From contig JAWXUP010000008.1 in the NCBI GenBank assembly GCA_044426345.1, positions 1 through 61,853 of the forward strand: a DNA stretch of 61,853 nt, given 5' to 3'. Source of the stretch: CAYJLC01 sp044426345. GTDB taxonomy: Bacteria > Bacillota > Clostridia > Oscillospirales > Butyricicoccaceae. Both the position numbers and the translations under genes were made by a program. The notes under the pieces are model-generated. The model was not told the origin of the DNA. It saw only the letters and a list, made by a program, of their open reading frames with translations, and did no database searches. Below, piece after piece: positions 24,706-33,518 of the stretch (positions are counted from its first letter, which is position 1; each line of letters starts with the position of its first letter).

Positions 24706-26688
24706 TTGAAGAATAAAAAAATAAATGGTTTTGGCGCATATATTATCATTTTACTTATTGTGCTAGGAACTTTTTTAGCTTTACAAATGTCATCAACACC
24801 TAATGTTGCTGTTTATTCTGACGTTGTAAACTATTTTAATAATGAACAAGTTGAATCTTTTGACATAGAAGGTTCAGATTTAACTTTACAGCTTAAAGAC
24901 GGTGAAGTCGTAACTCACGAACTTGCTAATATCAACATTTTTATGAATGATTTAAGCGAAACTATAACAGCGCAAACATCTGCTGGTATTTTAACCGAGT
25001 ATGATTATAAAACTGGCGCAGATATGTATATCATCGCAAGCTTAGCTCCATATTTGATACTTTTCTTAGGACTAGGTGTTGTGTGGTATATTATGATGAA
25101 ACGCCAAGATGGTGGTGGTAAATCTGCTATGAATTTTGGTAAATCAAAAGCAAAAATTGCCGCTGAAGGTGATCTTCAAATTCGTTTCTCAGATGTTGCT
25201 GGTTCTGAAGAAGAAAAAGCCGAACTTGTAGAAATCGTAGATTTTTTAAGAAATCCACAAAAATACATTGATTTAGGTGCAAGAATTCCTAAGGGCGTTC
25301 TTCTAGTGGGCCCTCCAGGTACTGGTAAAACTCTTCTTGCTAAAGCAGTTGCTGGTGAGGCTGGCGTTCCTTTCCTTAGCATTTCAGGTTCTGACTTCGT
25401 TGAACTATATGTCGGTGTCGGTGCCTCTCGTGTGCGTGATTTATTTGCTCAAGCGAAAAAATCTCAACCTGCAATTATTTTCATTGATGAAATCGATGCT
25501 GTTGGTCGTCAACGTGGTGCTGGTGTTGGTGGTGGTCACGATGAACGTGAACAAACATTAAACCAATTACTAGTTGAGATGGACGGTTTCGGTATAAATG
25601 CTGGCGTTATTGTTATCGCAGCTACAAACCGTGCTGATATCTTAGACCCTGCAATTTTACGTCCAGGTCGTTTCGATAGACAGGTTTACGTTGGTATTCC
25701 TGACATTTCTGACCGTGAGGCAATTTTAAAAGTTCACGCTAAAAACAAAAAATTAAAACCAGATTTAGACCTTGCTGATATTGCAAAATCAACTCCTGGT
25801 TTCACTGGCGCAGACCTTGAAAATCTTCTAAACGAGGCCGCTCTTCTAACTGCTCGACGTGGTAAAGAAGAAATTGATATCGAGGAAATTCAAGATTCAT
25901 TCTTAAAAGTTATTATGGGTACTGAGAAAAAATCTCGTGTTATGAATCTTCACGAGAAAAAATTAACTGCATATCACGAAGCAGGTCACGCAGTTATCAC
26001 AAAACTTATGCCACACCAAGACCCTGTGCACCAAGTTTCAATTATTCCTCGTGGTAGAGCTGGTGGATTTACACTAAGTTTACCTCAAGAAGATTTGTTC
26101 TACACATCAAAAATTCGTATGGAAGAAGAACTCGTGGTACTTCTTGGTGGCCGTGTCGCTGAACAACTTGTAATCGGTGATATTTCTACTGGGGCATCAA
26201 ACGATATCGAACGCGCTACAAAAATTGCTCGTGATATGGTAACTCGCTACGGTATGAGTAAAAAGGTTGGTACTATCAACTACGCTTCAGACCCTAACGA
26301 AGTTTTCTTAGGTCGCGATTTTGGTTCAAATCAACATATGTCAAGCGAAACTGCTTTTGTAATTGACAAAGAAGTTCAAGATATTATTGCACGTGCTTAC
26401 GAAAATTGTGAGCAATTATTGTCAACTCATATGAATAAACTTGAAAATGTTGCAGAATTCTTAATTCGCAACGAAGTTATCGACGGTGATGTTTTCGAAA
26501 AATTATTCAATGGTGAAATTTTAGAAGATTTACCGAAAAAGAATTATCCAAAAGTAGTACTTTCTGTACCTCCTATGGACGATGAAAAAGTAGCTACAGT
26601 TGTTAGTAACGATACTTTCAAACGCGATGACTCTGCTATCGCCACTAATGAAGACGAAACCTCGCAAGACGAGCAAGACAACGACTAA
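24706..26688 (+). CDS. ftsH: ATP-dependent zinc metalloprotease FtsH
   Basis: This membrane-anchored AAA+ protease degrades unstable and misassembled membrane proteins. It has 660 residues and starts at TTG, with AGGAGTGA upstream. Two membrane helices (about residues 9-26 and 111-130) flank an external domain. The AAA domain has GPPGTGKT, IIFIDEIDAVG and RPGRFDRQVYVG. The zinc site is HEAGHAV near residue 426. The C-terminus is acidic and low-complexity. It ends the tilS-hpt-ftsH unit at a strong terminator. Confidence 0.97.
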   Translation: MKNKKINGFGAYIIILLIVLGTFLALQMSSTPNVAVYSDVVNYFNNEQVESFDIEGSDLTLQLKDGEVVTHELANINIFMNDLSETITAQTSAGILTEYDYKTGADMYIIASLAPYLILFLGLGVVWYIMMKRQDGGGKSAMNFGKSKAKIAAEGDLQIRFSDVAGSEEEKAELVEIVDFLRNPQKYIDLGARIPKGVLLVGPPGTGKTLLAKAVAGEAGVPFLSISGSDFVELYVGVGASRVRDLFAQAKKSQPAIIFIDEIDAVGRQRGAGVGGGHDEREQTLNQLLVEMDGFGINAGVIVIAATNRADILDPAILRPGRFDRQVYVGIPDISDREAILKVHAKNKKLKPDLDLADIAKSTPGFTGADLENLLNEAALLTARRGKEEIDIEEIQDSFLKVIMGTEKKSRVMNLHEKKLTAYHEAGHAVITKLMPHQDPVHQVSIIPRGRAGGFTLSLPQEDLFYTSKIRMEEELVVLLGGRVAEQLVIGDISTGASNDIERATKIARDMVTRYGMSKKVGTINYASDPNEVFLGRDFGSNQHMSSETAFVIDKEVQDIIARAYENCEQLLSTHMNKLENVAEFLIRNEVIDGDVFEKLFNGEILEDLPKKNYPKVVLSVPPMDDEKVATVVSNDTFKRDDSAIATNEDETSQDEQDND

Positions 26689-26700
26689 CATAAAAATTTA

Positions 26701-26736
26701 AGCCATTAGGGAATTAAATCTCTAATGGCTTTTTTA
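26701..26736 (+). terminator. Terminator after ftsH
   Basis: AGCCATTAG and CTAATGGCT enclose a 12-nt loop and are followed by six T. The converging acetyltransferase gene ends 3 bp past it, and its A-tract may help termination from that side too. Confidence 0.88.
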
Positions 26737-26739
26737 TGT

Positions 26740-27186
26740 TTAAATTGACATCTCCATCCAGCGTTCTGCGATTGAAAATCCAAACTTTTCATACACAAAT
26801 ACGCCTGTTTTTGATGCTACAAGTCGCATTTCTTGTACTTTTTTAGACTGGGCATCTTGCTTTAATAGTCCTAAAATCTTGATAGCGTAGCGTTTTCTTC
26901 TATACTGTGGCTTTGTATAAATATTTGCAACATAACCAACTTTACCTGTGGAATTTGTACCCGATGGTGGAAAATCCATATATAAAATGCCACCTGTTGC
27001 CAACATTTCACCGTTTTTTTCTAAAATATATTGAATTAACGTTCCATCTGCAATTTTAGAACTAAAGAAAGCTGATAGCTCATCGTCAATTCCTATGCAC
27101 GGTGGTTCACCTTCATCAATCAGCTGAAGTTTTCTGCTTTTCACTAAAAGTTCGACATCATTTAACGTTGCTTTTCTTTCTATCAT
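26740..27186 (-). CDS. GNAT-family N-acetyltransferase
   Basis: This 148-residue acetyl-CoA-dependent transferase starts at the ATG at 27186, with AGGAG 8 bp upstream; a longer in-frame start at 27228 would run through the upstream terminator hairpin. The acetyl-CoA loop appears as YTKPQYRRKRYAIKILGLLKQDA, and the last strand is VYEKFGFSIAERWMEMSI. The substrate is unknown. It lies directly behind the terminator of the alcohol dehydrogenase gene, so it is probably expressed by readthrough. Confidence 0.82.
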   Translation of the reverse strand: MIERKATLNDVELLVKSRKLQLIDEGEPPCIGIDDELSAFFSSKIADGTLIQYILEKNGEMLATGGILYMDFPPSGTNSTGKVGYVANIYTKPQYRRKRYAIKILGLLKQDAQSKKVQEMRLVASKTGVFVYEKFGFSIAERWMEMSI

Positions 27187-27198
27187 TAATTTTCTCCT

Positions 27199-27228
27199 AA
27201 AAAAGTGGCACTCGAAAATGAGTGCCAC
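27199..27228 (-). terminator. Terminator between alcohol dehydrogenase and GNAT genes
   Basis: GTGGCACTC and GAGTGCCAC form a perfect 9-bp stem with a 6-nt loop and six T on the minus strand. The AGGAG of the downstream acetyltransferase touches the T-run. Confidence 0.88.
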
Positions 27229-27245
27229 TTTGATTTTTATTAAAA

Positions 27246-28424
27246 TTATTTGTTGATATAAGCGTAAGCTGCAAGAATTCCTTCATAACCGATTTCTTTT
27301 AATGTACCAACTTTTCTAGTTTTTCTGAAAGAACAAGCATCAGCAAGCTCGATTAATTCGTCTTCTGCAAGAGTTCTGCCGATTAATTCGCTGATAGTTA
27401 CAGGCATTTCAAGAGATTTGAAGTAAGCAACTGTAGCATCAATAGCTTGTTTAGCAATAGCAACATCGTCACCTTCTAAACCGTGAACTTTTCTAGCAAA
27501 TTGTGCGAAACGTTCTGGGCATTCTTCGTAAGTAGTGTTAGCAAATGCATTCCAAGTACAAGCAAGTGCTGCACCGTGAGTTGCATCGTAGTAACCACTT
27601 AATTCGTGGCTCATTTGGTGTGGAGTCCAGTCTCCAGGAGAACCTAGACCTGTTAAACCAACGTGAGATAAGCTACCAGCCCACATAAGTTCGCTCATTG
27701 CTTGATAGTTTGTTGGGTCTTCTACAGCTGTTTTACCATATTTGAATACAACACGCATTAAACCTTCTGCAATTTCATCAGTCATATCATTAGATTCGCT
27801 GATTGCAAAATATCTATCCATTGTATGCATAAAGATGTCAACAACACCAGCAGCAACTTGATATTTTGGAAGAGTGTAAGTAAATTCTGGGTTTAAAATA
27901 GCGAATTTTGGACGGTTTAAGTCTGAAGATAAACCTCTTTTACAGCTATTTTCAGTGTTTGTAAGAACTGCAGATTGAGAAGTTTCAGAACCAGCAGCTG
28001 AAATAGTAAGAACGTTTGCGTGTGGAAGGGCTACTGTAGGTGTTTTTTCACGTAACCAGAAAGGCCAAATGTCTTCACCAGGATTTGCAAGACCGATTGC
28101 AACTGCTTTACCAGTATCGATAACACTACCGCCACCAACTGATAATACGAAGTCAACGCCAGCTTCTTGAGATTTTGCAATTGTATCAACAGCAAAGCTT
28201 AAAAGTGGGTTTGGTTGAACGCCACCGATTTTGATATAGTCATATTTTGCAGCATCAAGAGCAGCAGTAACTTTATCTAATACACCAGATTTGATAACGC
28301 TACCAGAACCATATAGAACTAAGATTTTTTTAGGTGAATAAACTGCAAGTTCAGCCGCTAAATGATCTAAAGCATCTGAACCAAACACTACTTTAGTAGG
28401 TGAGAAATAAGAAAAACTTTTCAT
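27246..28424 (-). CDS. Iron-containing alcohol dehydrogenase (butanol-dehydrogenase-like)
   Basis: This group III NAD(P)-dependent dehydrogenase probably reduces aldehydes to alcohols in fermentation. It has 392 residues. The nucleotide site is VLSVGGGSVIDTGKAVAIG (about residues 91-109). Metal ligands lie in VVDIFMHTMDRYF and in HQMSHELSGYYDATHGAALA. Overall it is closest in style to clostridial butanol dehydrogenases and YqhD; its actual substrate is uncertain. It has its own promoter and terminator, hence it is a single-gene unit. Confidence 0.9.
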   Translation of the reverse strand: MKSFSYFSPTKVVFGSDALDHLAAELAVYSPKKILVLYGSGSVIKSGVLDKVTAALDAAKYDYIKIGGVQPNPLLSFAVDTIAKSQEAGVDFVLSVGGGSVIDTGKAVAIGLANPGEDIWPFWLREKTPTVALPHANVLTISAAGSETSQSAVLTNTENSCKRGLSSDLNRPKFAILNPEFTYTLPKYQVAAGVVDIFMHTMDRYFAISESNDMTDEIAEGLMRVVFKYGKTAVEDPTNYQAMSELMWAGSLSHVGLTGLGSPGDWTPHQMSHELSGYYDATHGAALACTWNAFANTTYEECPERFAQFARKVHGLEGDDVAIAKQAIDATVAYFKSLEMPVTISELIGRTLAEDELIELADACSFRKTRKVGTLKEIGYEGILAAYAYINK

Positions 28425-28468
28425 AAGAAACTCCTTTAAATTTTAATATTTGTTAATATTATATTTAT

Positions 28469-28497
28469 ATTATATCACATTAAAATCTTGTATGCAA
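28469..28497 (-). promoter_or_regulatory. Promoter of the alcohol dehydrogenase gene
   Basis: TTGCAT (28492-28497), 17 bp, TATAAT (28469-28474) on the minus strand, about 45 bp before the ATG. Confidence 0.8.
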
Positions 28498-28505
28498 ACA
28501 TCATA

Positions 28506-28612
28506 TTGACAAAAAAAGTAGTCTATTTTTATACATATTGACTAATCAATCAGATTTAAGTAGCTGTATACATCACTTTTTTAAAGTGAAATGTTGTAAG
28601 CTGAAAATCTGC
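28506..28612 (+). ncRNA. Candidate small RNA: promoter followed by nested hairpin
   Basis: TTGACA (28506-28511), 18 bp and TATACA (28530-28535) form a plus-strand promoter with no gene downstream. From 28551 the sequence folds into a coaxial hairpin: CAGATTT/AAATCTG (28551-28557 with 28605-28611), AGCT/AGCT (28562-28565 with 28599-28602) and TCACTTT/AAAGTGA (28573-28579 with 28583-28589). A clear 3' terminator is missing and the 3' end is unknown. The rest of the gap to 28939 has no coding potential. It holds a 20-bp near-direct repeat (about 28758-28775 and 28977-28994). Confidence 0.35.
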
Positions 28613-28939
28613 AAATAATAATCACATATAACACTGAAATTGCCTATAAAAACACTTTCCCTCACTTTAGCTAGCAACCACGCAGTACCGTCCCTTATAT
28701 TCAGTGATGGAGCATTGTAGATGCACCACTATACAATCGCCTAGCTGTCCTAATTTCTTAGATACACTTATCTTCGAAAGGAATAAAACATTCAACAATA
28801 AGTCTTGTATTATCGCTTTAACACTATTTGTAATATAAATTTTAAAATATACGATAGAATAATTGCTCTTTTTTTACTTTTTATGATACCTAAGTTTATA
28901 CAATATATTCCCTATACCATTGTTTTTAATCCAATAAGA

Positions 28940-28967
28940 ACGAGCGAACACACAGGTTCGCCCCTAC
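28940..28967. repeat. REP-like palindrome copy
   Basis: AGCGAACACACAGGTTCGCCCCTACC matches the GGACGAACACAGTTCGCCCCTAC end of the ilv-cluster elements. It is a single copy without the inner modules, in the gap downstream of rplS. Confidence 0.65.
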
Positions 28968-29020
28968 CAGTTTCCCTCAGACACACTTATCTTAAAGTAG
29001 GAAACAATTGATGTAATTTG

Positions 29021-29053
29021 AAAAAAAGAAAACCTGAAACACAAGGTTTCAGG
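29021..29053 (-). terminator. Terminator of rplS
   Basis: CCTGAAAC and GTTTCAGG (29033-29053) with a 5-nt loop are followed by TTTTCTTTTTTT on the minus strand, 11 bp past the rplS stop. Confidence 0.9.
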
Positions 29054-29063
29054 CTTTAGTAAA

Positions 29064-29405
29064 CTAAATTCTTTCTTTAAGTTTTGCTGCTTTACCAACG
29101 CGATCACGTAAGTAGTAAAGTTTAGCACGACGAACTTTACCGTGTTTAACCACTTCAAATTTCGCTACGTTTGGAGAGTGTAATAAGAATATTTTTTCAA
29201 CGCCAACGCCATAAGATAAACGTCTAACAGTGATAGTTCTGTTGATGCCACCGTGTTTCATAGCAATGATAATGCCTTCGAAAATTTGAATTCTTTCACG
29301 AGTTCCTTCTTTGATTTTCGCGTGAACTTTTACAGTATCACCGATAGCAAGTTCTGGAAGATCAGTTTTTAAGTGTTGTTCTGATAAGATTTTTACTAAA
29401 TCCAT
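29064..29405 (-). CDS. rplS: 50S ribosomal protein L19
   Basis: This is a large-subunit protein at the 30S-50S interface, 113 residues, full length. Diagnostic stretches are GDTVKVHAKIKEGTRERIQIFEGI and ITVRRLSYGVGVEKIF. GGAG lies 8 bp before the ATG. It is transcribed alone from its own promoter with a short structured leader, and ends at a strong terminator. The usual neighbours rimM and trmD are not here. Confidence 0.97.
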   Translation of the reverse strand: MDLVKILSEQHLKTDLPELAIGDTVKVHAKIKEGTRERIQIFEGIIIAMKHGGINRTITVRRLSYGVGVEKIFLLHSPNVAKFEVVKHGKVRRAKLYYLRDRVGKAAKLKERI

Positions 29406-29419
29406 TTTTGTTCTCCTTC

Positions 29420-29466
29420 ATTCATAGAAATTCATACACCGCCCTATGCAGTCAGAGGAATATCCG
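29420..29466 (-). promoter_or_regulatory. Probable L19 leader RNA
   Basis: The rplS 5' untranslated region contains TTCCTCTGACTGCATAGGG followed by CGGTGTATGAATTTC. This resembles the conserved leader found before rplS in Firmicutes (Rfam L19_leader), thought to bind L19 for autoregulation. The match is by eye; a covariance search would decide. Confidence 0.5.
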
Positions 29467-29477
29467 TTATCTCAAAT

Positions 29478-29506
29478 ATTATAACATATAAATATGTTAA
29501 ATGCAA
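29478..29506 (-). promoter_or_regulatory. Promoter of rplS
   Basis: TTGCAT (29501-29506), 17 bp, TATAAT (29478-29483) on the minus strand, giving a leader of about 65 nt. Confidence 0.85.
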
Positions 29507-29549
29507 GCCTTTTTTTAATTTTATATGCATATATCAACGATTAATATTT

Positions 29550-30431
29550 CTATTCAAAAATCACGCTCATATCTTGTGGTAATTCACTCATAAAGCACAT
29601 ATTTTCTTTTGTAATTGGATGTAAAAACTCTAATTTATGCGAATGTAGTGCCTGACGATTTATATTTTTGAAATCTGGATTATACAAGAAATCACCGATT
29701 AAAGGATAACCAAAAGACTTTAAATGTACACGAATTTGATGTGTTCTGCCTGTTTCGAGCTTTAAAGCTAACAAAGAGTGACCATTTTTACACAAAACTC
29801 GTTCAAAATTAGTAACGGCTTGCTGACCTCGCTCAAAATCAACAACACGCTCGATAGTGCTATCATAAGCTCTAGCAATTGGAGCGTCAATTTTTCCACG
29901 TTCAACCTCGACCGTTCCCTTGCAAATCGCAAGATATTGCCTGTGAATTTGATTATCTGCCACCATATTCGACAAAATCGCTGAAGAAAGTCGATTTTTT
30001 GCTAAAATTAGCAGTCCACTAGTGTCTTTATCTAGTCGATTTATGCAACGAAAAGTAAATTCTTGACCCAAAAAATGTAGAGCAACACCATTTGCCAGAG
30101 TATCCTCAAAATGACCTTGAGACGGATGTACTGGCACGCCAGCCTGCTTATTTATCACCATAATATCGTCATCTTCGAACACAATGTCTACAAACACATC
30201 ACGAGGCACGATATTTTCCGATGGTTTCTCATCTAAAATAGTAATTACTAGCTGTTCACCTATAGATAATTTACGCGTTGTAAAAGCGTGCACACCGTTT
30301 ACGGTTATACCATCTTGAGTTCGCTTTAAAAGTGAGATAATCTTCGATTGAAACTCTCTTTTGCGTAAAAAATCACGGATTGTTACCTCGTCTTGCGAAT
30401 TTTCTATGTTATATTTCAAAATTCTAGTCAT
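29550..30431 (-). CDS. RluA-family 23S rRNA-type pseudouridine synthase
   Basis: The enzyme isomerises uridine in rRNA (RluA/RluD group). It has 293 residues: an N-terminal S4-like RNA-binding region (RDFLRKREFQSKIISLLKR...GEQLVI), then the catalytic domain. The catalytic motif reads CINRLDKDTSGLLILAKN; the usual HRLD is NRLD here, with the catalytic Asp kept. GRTHQIRVHLKSFGYPLIGD is conserved. Its ATG overlaps the stop of the SpoVB-like gene as TAATG, so translation is coupled. The exact target uridine is not predictable. Confidence 0.9.
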   Translation of the reverse strand: MTRILKYNIENSQDEVTIRDFLRKREFQSKIISLLKRTQDGITVNGVHAFTTRKLSIGEQLVITILDEKPSENIVPRDVFVDIVFEDDDIMVINKQAGVPVHPSQGHFEDTLANGVALHFLGQEFTFRCINRLDKDTSGLLILAKNRLSSAILSNMVADNQIHRQYLAICKGTVEVERGKIDAPIARAYDSTIERVVDFERGQQAVTNFERVLCKNGHSLLALKLETGRTHQIRVHLKSFGYPLIGDFLYNPDFKNINRQALHSHKLEFLHPITKENMCFMSELPQDMSVIFE

Positions 30432-32035
30432 TATCTTCTAATAAGTCGGCTAAGCTTACTTCCTCCAGGAATTAAATTCAAATCTTCTTTTGTGATTGCT
30501 CCTGTAAAGATAATTAAGAATAAATATACAACAGCTGCAACACCGATAGTGATAACAGTCGAAACACTATTGCTTAATGATAATACATTATTTAGTAACT
30601 TAAAGCTTGTAATAGTCGCAACTCCCATTAGAACTGCCGATAAAATCGGACGTGCAAAACTATCAACAAGACTAATTTTTGTTTGTGTATATTTCTTGAT
30701 ATTATGCATATTTATAATAAGCATAACAAAATAACACAAGTTAGTAGAAATCGTTGCACCTATGATGCCTATATTGGGATTTCCAATTAAAATATAGTTT
30801 GAAATTAATTTAATTACACCACCAACTATTATCGAAATTATCGGTAAATTAATTTTACCTGCAGCTTGTAACATAACCGTTGTAAGCGAAGACAGTGTTG
30901 TCCAAAGTGTTGCAAGACCTAGAAGTAGTAACAATGGCGTTGCAATCGCAACCTCATCAGGTTTTGTAGGATACAGCATAGTTAAAATTGGTCCTGGAAT
31001 TGACATTAAACCAACAGCACACGGTAACGTGAAAATTATGATAACTTTCAGTGCTTTATTTATAATATACTGCAACTTTTCTCGGTCGCCTACTGCAAAT
31101 GCCGCTGAAATTATAGGTATCAGAGTAACGTTTACTGACGCTATAATTGACGGTGGTAAATTAAATAAAGTATACGCATATCCTTTGTACGAACCATACG
31201 CAAACTCTGCTACTTGCTCGGAAACTCCTGATGCAACCAATCTGTTCATAATCAAAAATAAATCCAAAAATCCAGTTAAATTTACAACTAACGAACCAAT
31301 AGTGACTGGTATTACGATTTTAATTAAGTCGGATACTATACGCTTTGATGTACGGATTTCTCCACCAAGAAGTTCGTTATTTATAACTTTTTCGCGATTT
31401 AATTTCGACCTGTAAATTAATATGAGCAGAGTCGCTGCAATTATAGTACTAAAAGTTGTACCAAAAATAGCTGTCGCAGATTGAACTTCTGAAGAAAAAC
31501 CGAGATTTATCACGACAATTGTAAGTCCTATACCGATGAATAATTTGAAAACAGCCTCCAAAATTTGTGTAAGTGCTGTAGGATTCATATTTTGCATACC
31601 TTGGAAATATCCACGGTAAATCGCCACGATTGAGAAGAAGAAAACCGCTGGTGACAGCACTTGAATGCTGAGTTTAGCCATTGGCATTTCTATTAATTCC
31701 GAGAAAAAACCAGCTCCACAATACATAATAAACGAGCCGAATAAGCCCACGCCAACAAACGTGGCAAGAGCAACTTTGAAAATTTTATTTACTTCCGAAT
31801 ACCGACCCAAAGCATAGCTTTCTGACACCATTTTTGACACTGCAACAGGCAAACCAGCAGTTGAAAACGCTAGTAATAACTGATAAATTTCAAATGCAGC
31901 ACTAAAATATGCCATGCCGTCTCCAGCTATAAGATTTCCTAGTGGTATTTTATAAATAACACCTATAAATTTAACAATAAAGTTCGCCGCGACCAAAACC
32001 GCAGCCCCTTTTAAAAACGAATTTTTGCTCGACAT
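30431..32035 (-). CDS. SpoVB-like polysaccharide/lipid flippase (MATE/MVF family)
   Basis: This is a polytopic membrane protein of 534 residues with about 14 predicted helices. The N-terminus (KGAAVLVAANFIVKFIGVIYKIPLGN) and the following FEIYQLLLAFSTAGLPVAVSKMVSE are characteristic of the SpoVB/YkvU branch of the polysaccharide-biosynthesis flippases. SpoVB is needed for spore cortex synthesis, probably moving lipid-linked precursors; vegetative homologues act in cell-wall export. The membership is clear but a strict SpoVB role is inference, supported only by other sporulation genes in the window. AAGGA precedes the ATG. Confidence 0.85.
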   Translation of the reverse strand: MSSKNSFLKGAAVLVAANFIVKFIGVIYKIPLGNLIAGDGMAYFSAAFEIYQLLLAFSTAGLPVAVSKMVSESYALGRYSEVNKIFKVALATFVGVGLFGSFIMYCGAGFFSELIEMPMAKLSIQVLSPAVFFFSIVAIYRGYFQGMQNMNPTALTQILEAVFKLFIGIGLTIVVINLGFSSEVQSATAIFGTTFSTIIAATLLILIYRSKLNREKVINNELLGGEIRTSKRIVSDLIKIVIPVTIGSLVVNLTGFLDLFLIMNRLVASGVSEQVAEFAYGSYKGYAYTLFNLPPSIIASVNVTLIPIISAAFAVGDREKLQYIINKALKVIIIFTLPCAVGLMSIPGPILTMLYPTKPDEVAIATPLLLLLGLATLWTTLSSLTTVMLQAAGKINLPIISIIVGGVIKLISNYILIGNPNIGIIGATISTNLCYFVMLIINMHNIKKYTQTKISLVDSFARPILSAVLMGVATITSFKLLNNVLSLSNSVSTVITIGVAAVVYLFLIIFTGAITKEDLNLIPGGSKLSRLIRR

Positions 32036-32065
32036 AAGTCATTCCTTTCAAATCTAATCTTTCTT

Positions 32066-32094
32066 ATTATACACTATTTTTTATAATTTTTCAA
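32066..32094 (-). promoter_or_regulatory. Promoter of the SpoVB-like/RluA operon
   Basis: TTGAAA (32089-32094), 17 bp, TATAAT (32066-32071) on the minus strand. It has the appearance of a vegetative promoter rather than a sporulation-sigma promoter. Confidence 0.8.
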
Positions 32095-32190
32095 CATTTT
32101 GCTAAAACTTATAAAATAACTTTTTTTAACTTCACTTTTGCTGAAATTTGTGTTAATATAAAGTATATAAGCAATTTTAAGGAGAAAAAA

Positions 32191-33432
32191 ATGGTAAAAA
32201 TATTGCAAAATGGCGTTCGCATCGTTTTTGAAGAAAATAAAAATATTAGATCGTGCACAGTTGGTATCTGGGTTTTCAATGGTTCTAGAAATGAGCCTTC
32301 ACATATCAACGGAATTTCGCACTTTATCGAGCATATGATGTTTAAAGGAACCGAAAAACGTTCTGCAAAACAAATTGCGCACGATATGGACGGGATTGGA
32401 GGTCAAATCAACGCATTTACTACCAAAGAATGTACTTGTTACTACGTAAAGGCGCTTGATATTCACTTAGATTTGGCAATTGACGTTATCTCGGATATGT
32501 TTTTAAATTCTAAGTTTGATGATAAGGATATCGACCTCGAACGCACGGTTATTGAAGAAGAAATTTCAATGTACGAAGACCAACCCGAAGATATTGTTAT
32601 CGAAAAACTTTTCGAGCAAATTCATCGTGGAAGTTCACTAGGTTTCCCTGTTTTAGGAACTCCTGACACTTTAAAAGACATAAATTCAAACGTTATGCAC
32701 GATTTTGTTAACCAAAACTACATCGGTGAAAATATAGTTATTTCGATGTGTGGAAGTTACTCGCACGAGCATATGCAAGAAATTGAGCGTGTTTTTTCAG
32801 CGCTACCAAGTGGAAAATCTGAAAAATCTGAGCTTGCAAAATATAATAAAAGTCAACTTTTTATCGAAAAAGATATTGAACAAAATCATATCTGCATTAG
32901 TTTTGAGGGTCTTTCTATGTCCCACAAACAACGTTACGCAATGCAAATTATGAACGGAATTTTAGGTGGTGGTATGTCATCAAGATTATTCCAAAAAGTA
33001 CGTGAAGAAAATGGGCTTTGCTACAGTGTTTCTAGCTTTAATTCGGCGAATTTAGACACTGGAATTTTTTCGATTTACGTAGCACTTTCAAAAAACACTG
33101 AAAAACGTGCTTTAGACTTAATTTACGACGTGTTAGTTGACTTGCTAGAAAACGGAATTACTGACGAAGAATTTTTACGTCAACGTGAGCAAATCAAAGC
33201 AAATATTTTAATGGGGCTAGAAAGTAATAGCTCAAGAATGCATTTTTTGGCACGCTCGGTTATGTTCCATAATGAAATTTTAACATCAGATGAAATAATC
33301 GCACGATATGACGCTGTAAGTAAAGAAGATGTTAAGAAAATTGCTAGCGAAATAATCAATTTTTCTAAAACATCTATTTGTGTTGTTGGCGATATTTCAC
33401 AAAAATCTAATTATAATAAATTTTTAGGTTAA
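32191..33432 (+). CDS. M16-family zinc peptidase (YmxG/MlpA-like)
   Basis: This is a zinc protease of the insulinase/pitrilysin family, 413 residues. The inverted zinc motif HFIEHMM (HxxEH) is near residue 48, with the third ligand Glu in LERTVIEEEISM near residue 120. The C-terminal half has the GGGMSSRLFQKVREENGLCYSV segment typical of the family's second domain. AAGGAG precedes the ATG. In Bacilli this gene is usually next to pnp; here pnp is about 2.4 kb away on the other strand. Substrates are unknown. Confidence 0.92.
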   Translation: MVKILQNGVRIVFEENKNIRSCTVGIWVFNGSRNEPSHINGISHFIEHMMFKGTEKRSAKQIAHDMDGIGGQINAFTTKECTCYYVKALDIHLDLAIDVISDMFLNSKFDDKDIDLERTVIEEEISMYEDQPEDIVIEKLFEQIHRGSSLGFPVLGTPDTLKDINSNVMHDFVNQNYIGENIVISMCGSYSHEHMQEIERVFSALPSGKSEKSELAKYNKSQLFIEKDIEQNHICISFEGLSMSHKQRYAMQIMNGILGGGMSSRLFQKVREENGLCYSVSSFNSANLDTGIFSIYVALSKNTEKRALDLIYDVLVDLLENGITDEEFLRQREQIKANILMGLESNSSRMHFLARSVMFHNEILTSDEIIARYDAVSKEDVKKIASEIINFSKTSICVVGDISQKSNYNKFLG

Positions 33433-33518
33433 ATTGCATAAATTACCATTGAAAATTTTGTTTAGTTGTGATAATCTAATAGTAGTTAATTTATTCAAAT
33501 TTTTCTGAAGGTGTTAAA

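Noticed and set aside
28536..28939. Possible T-box or other riboswitch ahead of a plus-strand gene.
   Set aside because: No plus-strand gene follows and no T-box core sequence (GGGTGG-type) is present; only the nested hairpin remains as a small-RNA candidate.
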